From: OMIS01 sp964443885
GTDB lineage: Bacteria; Patescibacteriota; Microgenomatia; UBA1400; PJMF01
DNA length: 39,558 bases
Assembly (NCBI GenBank): GCA_964443885.1
Contig: CAYUES010000005.1
Location: forward strand, 1 to 39,558
Reading direction: 5' to 3'
This document shows positions 16,272-24,336 of the stretch, piece by piece. The notes under the pieces were generated by a model. It worked only from the letters and a program-made list of their open reading frames with translations. It had not been told where the DNA came from and ran no database searches. Both the position numbers and the translations under genes were made by a program. Position 1 is the first letter of the stretch; the number at the start of each line of letters is the position of its first letter.

Positions 16272-17063
16272 TTATTTTTCTGTTACTAGATAGATATCTG
16301 GAAACATACCGTGACCCTGTTGCGAACCAAAGTTTCGCCAATAGCAAAAGACTTCTTGCCTAGAAATAGCTGCCAGTAATTCTTCACCAATAGAAAACTG
16401 AGGAAAGTACTCAGTAAAAAACGTCGTAACTTCTTCGATCTTGGTATCGTTCATTGGAAAGAATGCTTTGAGAGAAACATCGGTATCAACTGTGATGTTG
16501 GGTGATTTTATACCAGGTTTTAAATCCTGGCTGCGCGTAAATATCATTACCACTCGATCAGCACCAGCAATATCTTTAGCTTTTTTAATAAGATTAGTTA
16601 CTTGCTCTTTAGCTGATTTTTGATTCTCTGAATCAGGTATTGGATCCTGAAATTCAGGACAGTACAAAACTAACGCAGGAAACTCAGCATCACTGTCTGG
16701 AACATCATTAGGCAAAAAAGGTTGTTGCACAGTCGAATCAATCACTCGAACATGCTCATTCATTTGATTATTTTCATAAATAGGAGCTATAGTTGTGACT
16801 GCTTTTTCACTACTATTTGTTCCATCGTATATATAGACAGCCTCTGGGAGAGTTGAGTAGTTACGCCGTTGCGGAGCTTCACTAGCTCTTAAACTTTTGG
16901 CGGCAACACCAAGAAAAGCAAGTTTTAAAGGTAGTTTCCAGAGAAGTTGTAAGAATTTCCGTCTAGAATACCTTCCTTCAGTAGGATCATGCGGAGCAGC
17001 ATCGATACTTGGGCTAGGGGTAGTGTCAGTTTTTGATGAAGGTTCAGTTTTATCTACACTCAT
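16272..17063 (-). CDS. Hypothetical exported protein with twin-arginine signal
   Basis: 263 aa. Residues 33-38 read SRRKFL (R34-R35), a good match to the Tat consensus S/T-R-R-x-F-L-K. A moderately hydrophobic stretch follows (about 40-58, LLWKLPLKLAFLGVAAKSL) with an AxA-like cleavage region. The 32 residues before the RR are Ser/Thr/Pro-rich, longer than usual. The exported part (about 200 aa) has no motif I recognise. It contains several strand-helix patterns (PALVLYCPEF; ADRVVMIFTRSQDL). Whether this lineage has TatA/TatC cannot be seen here. Alternatively the segment is a signal anchor. TATAGT stands 6 nt before the ATG. It is divergent from topA. Confidence 0.7.
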   Translation of the reverse strand: MSVDKTEPSSKTDTTPSPSIDAAPHDPTEGRYSRRKFLQLLWKLPLKLAFLGVAAKSLRASEAPQRRNYSTLPEAVYIYDGTNSSEKAVTTIAPIYENNQMNEHVRVIDSTVQQPFLPNDVPDSDAEFPALVLYCPEFQDPIPDSENQKSAKEQVTNLIKKAKDIAGADRVVMIFTRSQDLKPGIKSPNITVDTDVSLKAFFPMNDTKIEEVTTFFTEYFPQFSIGEELLAAISRQEVFCYWRNFGSQQGHGMFPDIYLVTEK

Positions 17064-17069
17064 ATCTTT

Positions 17070-17075
17070 ACTATA
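17070..17075 (-). promoter_or_regulatory. -10 element TATAGT of the twin-arginine protein gene
   Basis: TATAGT on the minus strand ends exactly 6 nt before ATG 17063. Confidence 0.5.
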
Positions 17076-17169
17076 GCGGCTTTGCGATCAGAATGTAACA
17101 GGACTACAGAGTTGTGTAAGCAGTATTTTTATCCTTTTCTAGATATTTGCTAAAAAACGATCCCTAGGT

Positions 17170-17177
17170 TATAGTCT
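17170..17177 (+). promoter_or_regulatory. -10 region TATAGTCT of topA
   Basis: Overlapping TATAGT (8 nt before ATG 17184) and TAGTCT (6 nt before). TAGTCT at the same 6-nt distance also precedes recR and the gene at 35063. Confidence 0.5.
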
Positions 17178-17183
17178 ACTTCC

Positions 17184-19421
17184 ATGAACCTTGTTATCGT
17201 TGAATCACCGACAAAAGCACGAAAGTTGCGCGGCTACTTAGGAGACAACTACGTAGTTGAAGCCTCTGTGGGCCACATTCGTGACCTGCCCAGAAAAGAG
17301 ATGGGCGTCGATACCGAAAAAAACTTCACCCCCAAGTACGAAGTCAGTGAAGACAAGAAAAAAGTCATTTCTGTCCTCAAGAAGCACGCGAGTGGTGCTG
17401 ATATCGTCTATCTCGCAACTGACCCTGACCGTGAAGGTGAGGCGATTGCCTGGCATCTCACGTATGTCCTCAAAGACATTAAAAAAGAGAAGTTTAAACG
17501 CGCTACGTTTCATGAAATTACCAAGCAAGCCGTCCAACATGCCATCGATAATCCTTCTGAAATTAAGATGGACTTGGTGAACGCCCAACAAGCTCGCCGA
17601 GTTGTCGACCGTCTGGTGGGGTATGAAGTTTCACCAGTGTTGTGGAACAAAGTAAAGCGCGGTCTCTCAGCTGGTCGTGTCCAATCTGTCGCGTTGCGGA
17701 TGATTGTCGAGAGGGAGCGCGAGATCGAAGCGTTCAAACCAGAAGAGTACTGGGAAGTTGACGTGGCACTCGCTTTGAACGAAGTCACCGGCAAAGTCGA
17801 AGCATTTGTTGATGGAAAAGTCTTAGAAGACTTGCCAACCGATGTGTTTGTGGCGCGTGTGTTTGAAATTAACGGCAAAGCTTTTGATCCAAAAAACAAA
17901 GAAGATGTAAATCCAGTCATTGAAAATTTGCCTGATGCAGCTTATAAAATTAAAGCTGTCGAGCGCAAAGAACGTAGCCGCAGTAGTTTGCCTCCGTTCA
18001 CTACTTCAACACTCCAACAAGCTGCGGCAAATCGTCTGGGCATGAGTAGTAAACAATCGATGCGCTTAGCTCAAGACTTGTACGAAGAAGGTTTGATTAC
18101 CTACCACCGTACCGACGCTGTCAATCTTTCAAGTTCAGCAATCGAGATGGCGCGCACCTACATTCAGAAAAACTTTGGACCGCAATACATTCCAAGTACT
18201 GCACGTGTTTTCGCTAATAAATCAAAGAGCGCTCAAGAAGCTCACGAAGCAATTCGTGTCACTGATGTGAATGTTTCCGCCCAAACAGTCGAAGGTATGA
18301 CTGCCAAGATGTCAGATCGTCATGCCAAGTTATATGACTTGATTTGGCGCCGCTTTTTGGCTAGTCAACTGCCATCAGCTGTCTATGATCAAACGACAAT
18401 TATCGTTGAAGCAAAAGTTCAAAATGCGGCAGTTACAACCAAAACAGCGAGTCTGCGCGTCTCAGGCTCTGTACTCAAGTTTGATGGTTGGATGAGACTT
18501 TTTCCAGATCGTACCGACGTAATTTTGCCTTCAGTTCAAGAAGGTCAAGTTGTGCACTATGGTTCACACAACGCTGCACAAAAATTCACGCAGCCACCGC
18601 CACGCTACAACGACGCTTCACTAGTCAAAGCGCTTGAGCAACAAGGTATTGGCCGTCCGAGTACCTACGCCAGTATCATTTCTGTGATCGAAGATCGCGG
18701 CTATGTGGAGCGCGATGCCAAGCGCTTTGTCGCCACTCCAGTCGGCATGACAGTCAGTGACTTCTTGATGGCGCACTTTGGTGTGTTCATGGAGTATCAA
18801 TTTACTGCTGAGATGGAAGAAAACCTCGACAGTGTGTCGCGCGGTGAAAAAGACTGGATTAAAGTTGTTTCTGATTTTTACAAACCATTTCATACCAAAG
18901 TGACTGAGGCTTCTGGAGCTGATCGTGTTCAAGTGCCAGTCGAAAAAACCGGCATCAAGTGTCCAAAATGTGGTGATCTACCAGATGCTGGTGGTGAGAT
19001 CGTGATCCGCAGTGGTAAGTACGGTAAGTTCAAGAGTTGTAGCCGCTACCCAGAGTGTGACTTCAAAGAAAATATCGTTGATATCGTCGAAGGTGTGGTT
19101 TGTCCGTTGTGCCAAGAAGGCCAAGTAATTGCCAAAAAATCTCGTTGGGGCAAGGAATTTTACGGTTGTGGTCGCTATCCCGAATGTGATTGGGCTAACT
19201 GGAAAAAACCAGAGCCAGGTATGCGTGTTACGCCAGCCGAGTGGGAAGAACAGAAAAAACTGCGTGCCGAACGTGCTGCTGCCCGCCAGGAAAAATTTGG
19301 AAATCGTTATCCAAAAAAGGGCGAGAAACCAGCCGCCAAACCGAAGGCCAAACCTAAAGCTAAAAAAGCAGCCGTCAAAAAGACGACCAAACCTGCCTCC
19401 AAAAAGTCTGTCGCCAAGTAG
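17184..19421 (+). CDS. topA: DNA topoisomerase I
   Basis: 745 aa type IA topoisomerase that relaxes negative supercoils. The N-terminal TOPRIM domain begins MNLVIVESPTKARKLRGYLG and contains the metal motif DPDREGEAIAWHL. RVQSVALRMIVERE is in the core. The catalytic tyrosine motif is GLITYHRTDAVNLS (usual TYMRTDS). PSTYASIISVIEDRGYV is also conserved. Two C-terminal four-Cys zinc ribbons follow (CPKCG..CSRYPEC and CPLCQEG..CGRYPEC). The last ~45 residues are a Lys/Ala/Pro-rich basic tail that probably binds DNA. Remnants of the same Lys-Lys-Pro-Ala coding pattern continue out of frame after the stop. Confidence 0.95.
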   Translation: MNLVIVESPTKARKLRGYLGDNYVVEASVGHIRDLPRKEMGVDTEKNFTPKYEVSEDKKKVISVLKKHASGADIVYLATDPDREGEAIAWHLTYVLKDIKKEKFKRATFHEITKQAVQHAIDNPSEIKMDLVNAQQARRVVDRLVGYEVSPVLWNKVKRGLSAGRVQSVALRMIVEREREIEAFKPEEYWEVDVALALNEVTGKVEAFVDGKVLEDLPTDVFVARVFEINGKAFDPKNKEDVNPVIENLPDAAYKIKAVERKERSRSSLPPFTTSTLQQAAANRLGMSSKQSMRLAQDLYEEGLITYHRTDAVNLSSSAIEMARTYIQKNFGPQYIPSTARVFANKSKSAQEAHEAIRVTDVNVSAQTVEGMTAKMSDRHAKLYDLIWRRFLASQLPSAVYDQTTIIVEAKVQNAAVTTKTASLRVSGSVLKFDGWMRLFPDRTDVILPSVQEGQVVHYGSHNAAQKFTQPPPRYNDASLVKALEQQGIGRPSTYASIISVIEDRGYVERDAKRFVATPVGMTVSDFLMAHFGVFMEYQFTAEMEENLDSVSRGEKDWIKVVSDFYKPFHTKVTEASGADRVQVPVEKTGIKCPKCGDLPDAGGEIVIRSGKYGKFKSCSRYPECDFKENIVDIVEGVVCPLCQEGQVIAKKSRWGKEFYGCGRYPECDWANWKKPEPGMRVTPAEWEEQKKLRAERAAARQEKFGNRYPKKGEKPAAKPKAKPKAKKAAVKKTTKPASKKSVAK

Positions 19422-19470
19422 CAGCTAAGAAGCCTGCCGCCTTGTAACCTGCCTGCAAAAAACCTGCCAC
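19422..19470 (+). other. Out-of-frame remnant of the topA Lys/Ala/Pro tail
   Basis: Immediately after the topA stop, the frame shifted by +2 reads AAKKPAAL, a stop, then PACKKPAT. This is the same AKKPA-type repeat as the end of the protein. The current stop therefore probably arose by an indel in an ancestrally longer, repetitive tail. Inference from the reading frames only. Confidence 0.45.
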
Positions 19471-19530
19471 ACGATATACGTCTATATACCTATATGCCGT
19501 TATTTTTACACCTGTCCAGAAAGCAAGAAA

Positions 19531-19893
19531 ATGATTGAAGTTCCCCGCCACAGGTCACCGTTGAGTTCGGAAGCTGGTACTGTCCAACCTCCTGTTCCAG
19601 ATTTGCCCACCGAACAACTGAACACCGCAACTGAGACGGATCAGTATCTAGCAGATATCCTCAAGAAACGCTGCATCATAGATAGTCTCTTTCTGGTAGG
19701 GGGGAGTGCGCTTATATTGTTGAGTTTAAAAACAGGTGTAAAAGACAATCACTTTTCCCCAGCTGATCTCTTAGCGGTAGTTCTTCATATGGTGATGCAA
19801 ACTGTTTATGGGAGTAAGTTTCTGTATGATTTCAATAAATATCAAGCACTGACAATTGATGATGGCCAGCCCAAAAAAGCAGTCAGTTCCTAA
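19531..19893 (+). CDS. Hypothetical small membrane protein
   Basis: 120 aa, family not recognised. There is a polar N-terminus of ~50 residues (MIEVPRHRSPLSSEAGTV), then two hydrophobic segments (about residues 53-70, DSLFLVGGSALILLSL, and 82-98, LLAVVLHMVMQTVYG), then a short polar tail. Both ends are predicted on the same side of the membrane. The ATG is preceded by a purine-rich AGCAAGAAA. It lies between topA and nadD on the same strand; no functional link is visible. Confidence 0.6.
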   Translation: MIEVPRHRSPLSSEAGTVQPPVPDLPTEQLNTATETDQYLADILKKRCIIDSLFLVGGSALILLSLKTGVKDNHFSPADLLAVVLHMVMQTVYGSKFLYDFNKYQALTIDDGQPKKAVSS

Positions 19894-19967
19894 ACTCAAT
19901 ATTGTATTTTGTGTAGCTTTAGTCCAGTATTTATCTCCACTGATATATGGTATTCGGGAAAGTAGAT

Positions 19968-20525
19968 ATGCGCATCACACTTTTTGGCGGCACCTTTGAT
20001 CCACCACATCTTGGTCACTCCACAATTGCTCGCGCGCTCCTTGATCAAAAAAAGGCCGATGAGGTTTGGTTTTTGCCAGTCGGTGAGCACGCTTTTGAAA
20101 AAGAAGCCTCACCAGCACAAGCAAGAATCGCGATGTTAGAGCTTATTTTGGAGCCGCAGCAGCGGATTGAACTATACGAAATCGAACATGCTGGTATGAG
20201 TATTACCTACGAAACGTTGCTAGCAGTTGCTCAAAAATATCCGGAGCATCAGTTTTCATTTGTGATTGGTTCGGATAACTTGGCCAAGTTTGAGTTATGG
20301 CATCACTACCAGGAAATGCTTGATCAATTCCCATTTTTTGTCTATCCGCGGGCTGGATTTGCGCTAGAACCGTTGTATCGAGGAATGGAAATTTTGGAAG
20401 GTGTGCAGCCAATTGAAGTCTCCTCGACTCAAGTGCGTGACACCATCAAAGCGGGCGACTCAATCAGCGGTTTAGTTACACCAAAAATCGAGCAGTATCT
20501 CAAGCAAACAGGGCTGTATAGCTAA
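19968..20525 (+). CDS. nadD: Nicotinate-nucleotide adenylyltransferase
   Basis: 185 aa. It converts nicotinate mononucleotide and ATP to deamido-NAD. The nucleotidyltransferase signature GGTFDPPHLGH is at residues 7-17 (H14 and H17). EVWFLPVGEHAFEK follows, then the adenine-binding FVIGSDNLAKFELWHHY and the C-terminal ISSTQVR equivalent VSSTQVRDTIKAG. I start at ATG 19968 because the first beta strand MRITLFGGTFD begins there. The frame is open 7 codons further, to 19947. nadE follows after 14 nt, so the two last steps of NAD synthesis are encoded together. Confidence 0.93.
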   Translation: MRITLFGGTFDPPHLGHSTIARALLDQKKADEVWFLPVGEHAFEKEASPAQARIAMLELILEPQQRIELYEIEHAGMSITYETLLAVAQKYPEHQFSFVIGSDNLAKFELWHHYQEMLDQFPFFVYPRAGFALEPLYRGMEILEGVQPIEVSSTQVRDTIKAGDSISGLVTPKIEQYLKQTGLYS

Positions 20526-20527
20526 GG

Positions 20528-20533
20528 TATACT
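20528..20533 (+). promoter_or_regulatory. -10 element TATACT of nadE
   Basis: TATACT ends exactly 6 nt before ATG 20540, inside the 14-nt gap after nadD. nadE may thus be transcribed both with nadD and alone. Confidence 0.5.
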
Positions 20534-20539
20534 ACGACT

Positions 20540-21394
20540 ATGTCTGAATTTTTATATCCTGATAAATGGATCGAAAACACCGTCCAGTTTTTGAAAAAAA
20601 CGTATAAAACTGCCCAGAAAAAAACTGGCTTAATTGCTGTTTCTGGTGGAATTGACTCGGCACTTTCGCTGACGTTGCTCACAAAAGCGATTGGTCGGGA
20701 ACACGTCCATGCTGTTCTTTTGCCGTACGATAAACAAGATATGGCTGACGCAGAGCAAATTTTGAAGTGGAATAAAATCCCCGCCCAAAATATTCAAGTG
20801 ATTAACATCAAACCAGTGGTGGATGGGGTAGTTAAATCGTTGGCGGTAGATCAGGACGGTGCAGAAAAAAACGCAAAAACTGAAGCAATCGATTCCTTCC
20901 GTCTGGGCAACATCATGGCGCGCGCGCGGATGATTATATTGTTTGATCAAGCCAAAAAACTTGATGCGCTCGTCTGTGGCACCGAGAATAAATCAGAAAA
21001 ATACTTGGGTTACTTCACGCGGTTTGGTGACGAAGCCAGTGACATCGAGCCACTCCTAGGCTTTTACAAAACAGAACTGCGCGCACTCGCCGAACATCTA
21101 AAACTCCCGCCAGTTTTCTTGAAAAAATCCCCAAGTGCAGGCCTGTGGAAAAATCAAACTGACGAAACAGAACTTGGGTTTAGTTACCAAGTGGCTGATC
21201 AAGTGTTTGAGCAGTTAATTGAAAAACAAAGCGGGCTGTTATACATGAAACTGATCGAAGGCAATCGAGTCGAAGAAGTGGCGGATGCAATTCACGAACA
21301 ACTTCCTGAGCTTTCAAAAAAACTAATTACTGCGGTTTTACAGCGCGTGCAGTCGCAGCAGTTTAAGCACGAAGTGCCGTTTACAGTTGAGTAA
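20540..21394 (+). CDS. nadE: NAD(+) synthase, ammonia-dependent type
   Basis: 284 aa. It amidates deamido-NAD to NAD using ATP. The ATP pyrophosphatase P-loop SGGIDS is at residues 35-40. The substrate-binding block GTENKSEKYLGYFTRFGDEASDIEPLLGFYKTE closely follows the NadE consensus, and KSPSAGLW is the usual KxPSA.Lw loop. No N-terminal nitrilase/glutaminase domain is present, so ammonia should be the nitrogen donor. It pairs with nadD. There are no upstream nad genes here, consistent with salvage of nicotinate or its nucleotide (inference). Confidence 0.94.
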   Translation: MSEFLYPDKWIENTVQFLKKTYKTAQKKTGLIAVSGGIDSALSLTLLTKAIGREHVHAVLLPYDKQDMADAEQILKWNKIPAQNIQVINIKPVVDGVVKSLAVDQDGAEKNAKTEAIDSFRLGNIMARARMIILFDQAKKLDALVCGTENKSEKYLGYFTRFGDEASDIEPLLGFYKTELRALAEHLKLPPVFLKKSPSAGLWKNQTDETELGFSYQVADQVFEQLIEKQSGLLYMKLIEGNRVEEVADAIHEQLPELSKKLITAVLQRVQSQQFKHEVPFTVE

Positions 21395-21401
21395 ATATAG
21401 G

Positions 21402-21407
21402 TATAAT
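21402..21407 (+). promoter_or_regulatory. Promoter of the 107-aa hypothetical gene
   Basis: TATAAT ends 9 nt before ATG 21417. TTTACA at 21380-21385 gives a 16-bp spacer, so both hexamers are near consensus. Confidence 0.55.
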
Positions 21408-21416
21408 CCTTTCACA

Positions 21417-21740
21417 ATGTCTGAACGCAAACCACGCTCATCTCTACAAGATGCTTTGGAAAAAATTGGCCTCACTGAAGTGGGAACCGCAGTAAGAAGA
21501 CTTTTTTATCCAGCTTTAGCAACTTTTTCACGTCAAGAAAATTTCAAGATAGAAGATGCCTTTCTGCGTCTCGGCTATGATTTTTTAAGTTTAATAGCCT
21601 TAATACAACTATTAGACACGGCAATCGAAAAGGGTTGGGATGCAGAAGCTCAACAAAATTTGGTAATTTCTTTTTTTGCAGTTAGATTGCTCTTGGCTTT
21701 GGGAGCGCACAACGTGAATAAAAAGGTATTAGATAAGTAA
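21417..21740 (+). CDS. Hypothetical small membrane-associated protein
   Basis: 107 aa, not recognised. The N-terminal third is polar and basic (MSERKPRSSLQDALEKIGL). It is followed by an amphipathic part and hydrophobic stretches around residues 55-70 (FLSLIALIQLLDTAIEKG) and 82-97 (LVISFFAVRLLLALGA). I start at ATG 21417, because the upstream ATG at 21387 would overlap the end of nadE and read through the promoter's TATAAT. It sits between nadE and thyA; its function is unknown. Confidence 0.6.
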   Translation: MSERKPRSSLQDALEKIGLTEVGTAVRRLFYPALATFSRQENFKIEDAFLRLGYDFLSLIALIQLLDTAIEKGWDAEAQQNLVISFFAVRLLLALGAHNVNKKVLDK

Positions 21741-21786
21741 AACTTTAACAATTTTTTCTTCACTAGCGCGTTGTGAACTTTCTTGC

Positions 21787-21792
21787 TATAAC
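21787..21792 (+). promoter_or_regulatory. Extended -10 element of thyA
   Basis: TATAAC preceded by TGC (extended -10) ends 7 nt before ATG 21800. This favours 21800 over the other two in-frame ATGs at 21773 and 21848. Confidence 0.5.
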
Positions 21793-21799
21793 TTTGAAC

Positions 21800-22759
21800 A
21801 TGAGCCGTTCAAAAAAAACTTCAGTTACATCATCTGAATCATTTTCCATGAACCCAGTGTCAGAGCGCACGCCAGATACGCAGTATCGAGATATTTTGCG
21901 AAAAATTCTTGAAGAAGGTGTGATGGTGCCGTCACAACAGGGCACCGATGCCTTGATGTACATGGCACCCGGCTCGATGCATTTCAAGATGGCTAATGGC
22001 TTCCCGATGATCACTGAGCGCAACATGGCGCCCAAGGAAAACGAACGGCTCAAGGTCACAATTTGGCGCCAAGCAGTGGCTGAAATTATTGGGTTTTTCA
22101 ATGGTGCGCGCACCTTAGAACAGCTAGAAGAATACGGTTGCTATTGGTGGGAGCCATGGGGTACGGAAGCCAAAACTAAAAAGCGCGGCCTCGAAGTCGG
22201 TGACTTAGGCCCAGGTTCATACGGTGCGGCTTTCCATGATTTTCCAACCGCTGAAGGCGAAACTTTCAACCAATTTGCTGCAATTATCGAGCAGATTAAA
22301 CAAGAACCACAGCTACGTACGCACTTCATTACACCTTGGATTCCACAGTATACCGCTCGTATTGATGGCCGCACCCAAAAAGTGGTGGTCTGTCCGTGCC
22401 ACGGTTGGATTCACTTACGGGTGGTCGAGAATAAATTGACACTCCACATGATGCAGCGTTCCGGTGACGTGCCAGTGGGTGTGCCAGCCAATATGGTGCA
22501 GTATGCAGCACTTTTGATGATGATTGCCCAAGCAACTGGTCTGGAACCATACGAGTACATTCACACTATTTCTGATGCGCATATTTATGTCGATCAGGTT
22601 GAGGCAGTCAAGACGATGCTCGAGCGCGAGCCACGGCCGTTCCCAACCATGAATCTCACAAACGACACAACGGATTTATTTGCGTTCAGACATACCGATT
22701 TTGAGCTTTCCGACTACACGCCACACCCAGGGATTAGAAATATCCCGGTCGCGATTTAA
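21800..22759 (+). CDS. thyA: Thymidylate synthase
   Basis: 319 aa (typical bacterial ThyA about 264). It methylates dUMP to dTMP with methylene-THF. The catalytic cysteine is in VCPCHGWIHL (family PCHxxxQF). QRSGDVPVGVPANMVQYAALL matches RSxDxxLGxPFN, and the Asn that selects dUMP over dCMP is kept. EYIHTISDAHIYVDQ is the C-terminal YxHxxxDxHxY motif. GDLGPGSYGAAFHDFP is a clearly divergent version of GDLGPVYGKQWR. An N-terminal extension of ~25 residues and several divergent loops make it an atypical member. ATG 21800 is supported by its -10 box. The HIT gene starts 5 nt after the stop. Confidence 0.88.
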   Translation: MSRSKKTSVTSSESFSMNPVSERTPDTQYRDILRKILEEGVMVPSQQGTDALMYMAPGSMHFKMANGFPMITERNMAPKENERLKVTIWRQAVAEIIGFFNGARTLEQLEEYGCYWWEPWGTEAKTKKRGLEVGDLGPGSYGAAFHDFPTAEGETFNQFAAIIEQIKQEPQLRTHFITPWIPQYTARIDGRTQKVVVCPCHGWIHLRVVENKLTLHMMQRSGDVPVGVPANMVQYAALLMMIAQATGLEPYEYIHTISDAHIYVDQVEAVKTMLEREPRPFPTMNLTNDTTDLFAFRHTDFELSDYTPHPGIRNIPVAI

Positions 22760-22764
22760 AACGT

Positions 22765-23217
22765 ATGAAAAACCCCCACGTCGATCTAGAAAATGCCCGC
22801 CTTGATGAACAACGACAAGTGATGCGCGAGATTATCGATGCTGATCACTGTCCGTTTTGCCGAGAAAATTTGGAAAAATATCACAAAGAACCAATCTTGC
22901 GCGAAGGCGAGTATTGGCTGGTGACCAAGAATCAATGGCCGTACAACTTTACCCGAGTTCATTTACTGTTTATTTATAAAACGCACGTCACCCACCTGCC
23001 TGAAATGGCCCCCGCGGCTGGCCAAGAACTGATTGAGCTGGCGCAGTGGGCGCAAGCCGAGTATGACGTGCCAGGTGGAGGGCTAGCGATGCGGTTTGGG
23101 GATACCGATCACTCGGCTGGAACAGTCGCTCATTTACATGCTCAGTTTTTGGTGCCAGATTTGGAAGCACCAGGTTTTCAACCAGTTCGGATTAAGATTG
23201 GGAAGAGTAAAGTCTAA
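22765..23217 (+). CDS. HIT-family nucleotide-binding protein with HxHxQ motif
   Basis: 150 aa. CPFC (about residue 31) is a likely half of a zinc site. The histidine-triad region reads AGTVAHLHAQFLVPD, with the third position Gln instead of His. HxHxQ is the form seen in Ap4A phosphorylase and GalT-type transferases, while Hint/Fhit hydrolases have HxHxH. The activity may therefore be a nucleotidylyl transfer or phosphorolysis rather than hydrolysis (inference from family knowledge). The N-terminal half (EGEYWLVTKNQWPYNFTRVHLLFIYKTH) fits the HIT fold. It lies 5 nt after thyA and is almost certainly cotranscribed; the stop is 1 nt from that of the convergent deaminase. Confidence 0.83.
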   Translation: MKNPHVDLENARLDEQRQVMREIIDADHCPFCRENLEKYHKEPILREGEYWLVTKNQWPYNFTRVHLLFIYKTHVTHLPEMAPAAGQELIELAQWAQAEYDVPGGGLAMRFGDTDHSAGTVAHLHAQFLVPDLEAPGFQPVRIKIGKSKV

Positions 23218-23218
23218 T

Positions 23219-24181
23219 TTACCCAACCTTAATTATCTGCACACCTGCAGCTTTGAGCACCCGTTCACCATCAAACACGCTGTATCCTGCCGCATAAAAT
23301 AAGCGCTTAAAGCCAGCATGAGCGATTATTTTGGCACAGTTTGGACAAGGGAAGTCAGTGACGTATAAATCAGCACCAGCCAAGGAAATTCCTTGGGCAG
23401 CGGCTTCTGAAATTAGTTTTGCTTCAGCATGAATGGCGGTGGTCATTTCTAGGTGGTCACCTTTGTGAAACTGGGCACGACCATCACCTTCGATGTACGG
23501 TTGTTGTTCACTGGGTAAGTGCGTGTTGTGAACTTGGGCAATAATTTTGCCATCTCGCACCGCCACCGCTCCGACCCGCCGCCACCAATCAGAGCTTTTG
23601 GCACCTTCTTCTTGAGCAATATTCATAAACGTCAGGTTACTCTCGGAGTTTTCTTCGGAAACTTCAGTTGAAGTATCAAGACCTTCATCGGTATCTGCAA
23701 AATTTTCACTGGAAATCAAGTCATTGAGCAAGCTATCGACGGTGCTGGTAGCAACTGTTTCGGTTGGTTTGGGGGCATGTTGCTTGACGGCATTTTCTTT
23801 GTCCCAGCGCAGAAAAATACTACTCAGTGTAGTAGTACAGTTGGGTAAGTATTTACCCACTAATTGGCGAGTGACTGCTTCATCGGGGATGACAAGTTGA
23901 GCGCGCTGGGTATTTAACTTTTCAAGTAATTCAGTGTCGACAATTGTGACTTTTTCAAACAGCTGCCAGCTTTCGATGGCTTGTTTGATCAGTTGAATAT
24001 CGAGGGCATGAATATCTTTATGAATCGGGCCAAACTGTTGGGCCAACTCGGCAGGGATTAAGCAGAGCGTTTCTGATTCGTCACGGTTGGAAGTGGGGCG
24101 AGCGTACTTGGCTACGTATTCAGAAAATAACTGAAAATAACCTTGGTGTAAAACGGGAATGTAGGCGAGTAGAGTAGTCAT
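23219..24181 (-). CDS. dCMP deaminase-family protein with long N-terminal extension
   Basis: 320 aa. The C-terminal ~135 residues are a zinc cytidine/deoxycytidylate deaminase domain: zinc ligand and proton shuttle in HAE (H251, E253) and PCPNC with two zinc Cys. DWWRRVGAVAVRDGKIIAQVHN is its first strand pair. dCMP deaminases are usually 150-190 aa. Here residues 1-130 form a second region (LLAYIPVLHQGYFQLFSEY; GPIHKDIHALDIQLIKQAIESW; VTIVDTELL) whose strand-helix pattern resembles a degenerate nucleotidyltransferase fold. An acidic Ser/Glu-rich linker (about 140-180) follows. The product dUMP would feed thyA. A TATAGT 24 nt upstream and AAGGAT before the ATG make it a leadered gene. Confidence 0.82.
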   Translation of the reverse strand: MTTLLAYIPVLHQGYFQLFSEYVAKYARPTSNRDESETLCLIPAELAQQFGPIHKDIHALDIQLIKQAIESWQLFEKVTIVDTELLEKLNTQRAQLVIPDEAVTRQLVGKYLPNCTTTLSSIFLRWDKENAVKQHAPKPTETVATSTVDSLLNDLISSENFADTDEGLDTSTEVSEENSESNLTFMNIAQEEGAKSSDWWRRVGAVAVRDGKIIAQVHNTHLPSEQQPYIEGDGRAQFHKGDHLEMTTAIHAEAKLISEAAAQGISLAGADLYVTDFPCPNCAKIIAHAGFKRLFYAAGYSVFDGERVLKAAGVQIIKVG

Positions 24182-24205
24182 TGTGAAAGATCCTTAGTGA
24201 TTTTC

Positions 24206-24211
24206 ACTATA
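24206..24211 (-). promoter_or_regulatory. -10 element TATAGT of the deaminase gene
   Basis: TATAGT on the minus strand lies 24 nt before ATG 24181. AAGGAT about 9 nt before the ATG serves as a Shine-Dalgarno site. Confidence 0.4.
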
Positions 24212-24266
24212 ACACAGATTTTTCTTATATAAATTGGCCTAGAGAGTCAAAGTCTTTTATGCACAC

Positions 24267-24305
24267 TAAATACGTATTAATACTTGAAGTATTTAGGCTT
24301 ATAAT
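24267..24305 (+). promoter_or_regulatory. Promoter with nested inverted repeats before the 65-aa gene
   Basis: TAAATAC (24267-24273) pairs with GTATTTA (24289-24295), and AATACTT (24279-24285) with AAGTATT (24287-24293). The dyads end just before TATAAT (24300-24305). This is a likely operator overlapping the -35 region. Confidence 0.45.
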
Positions 24306-24336
24306 ATATAATAATAAGTTATAAGGAGGAATCTTT

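Noticed and set aside
17238..17920. Long antisense frames inside topA
   Set aside because: They are shadows of a strongly coding region with clear topoisomerase motifs on the other strand.
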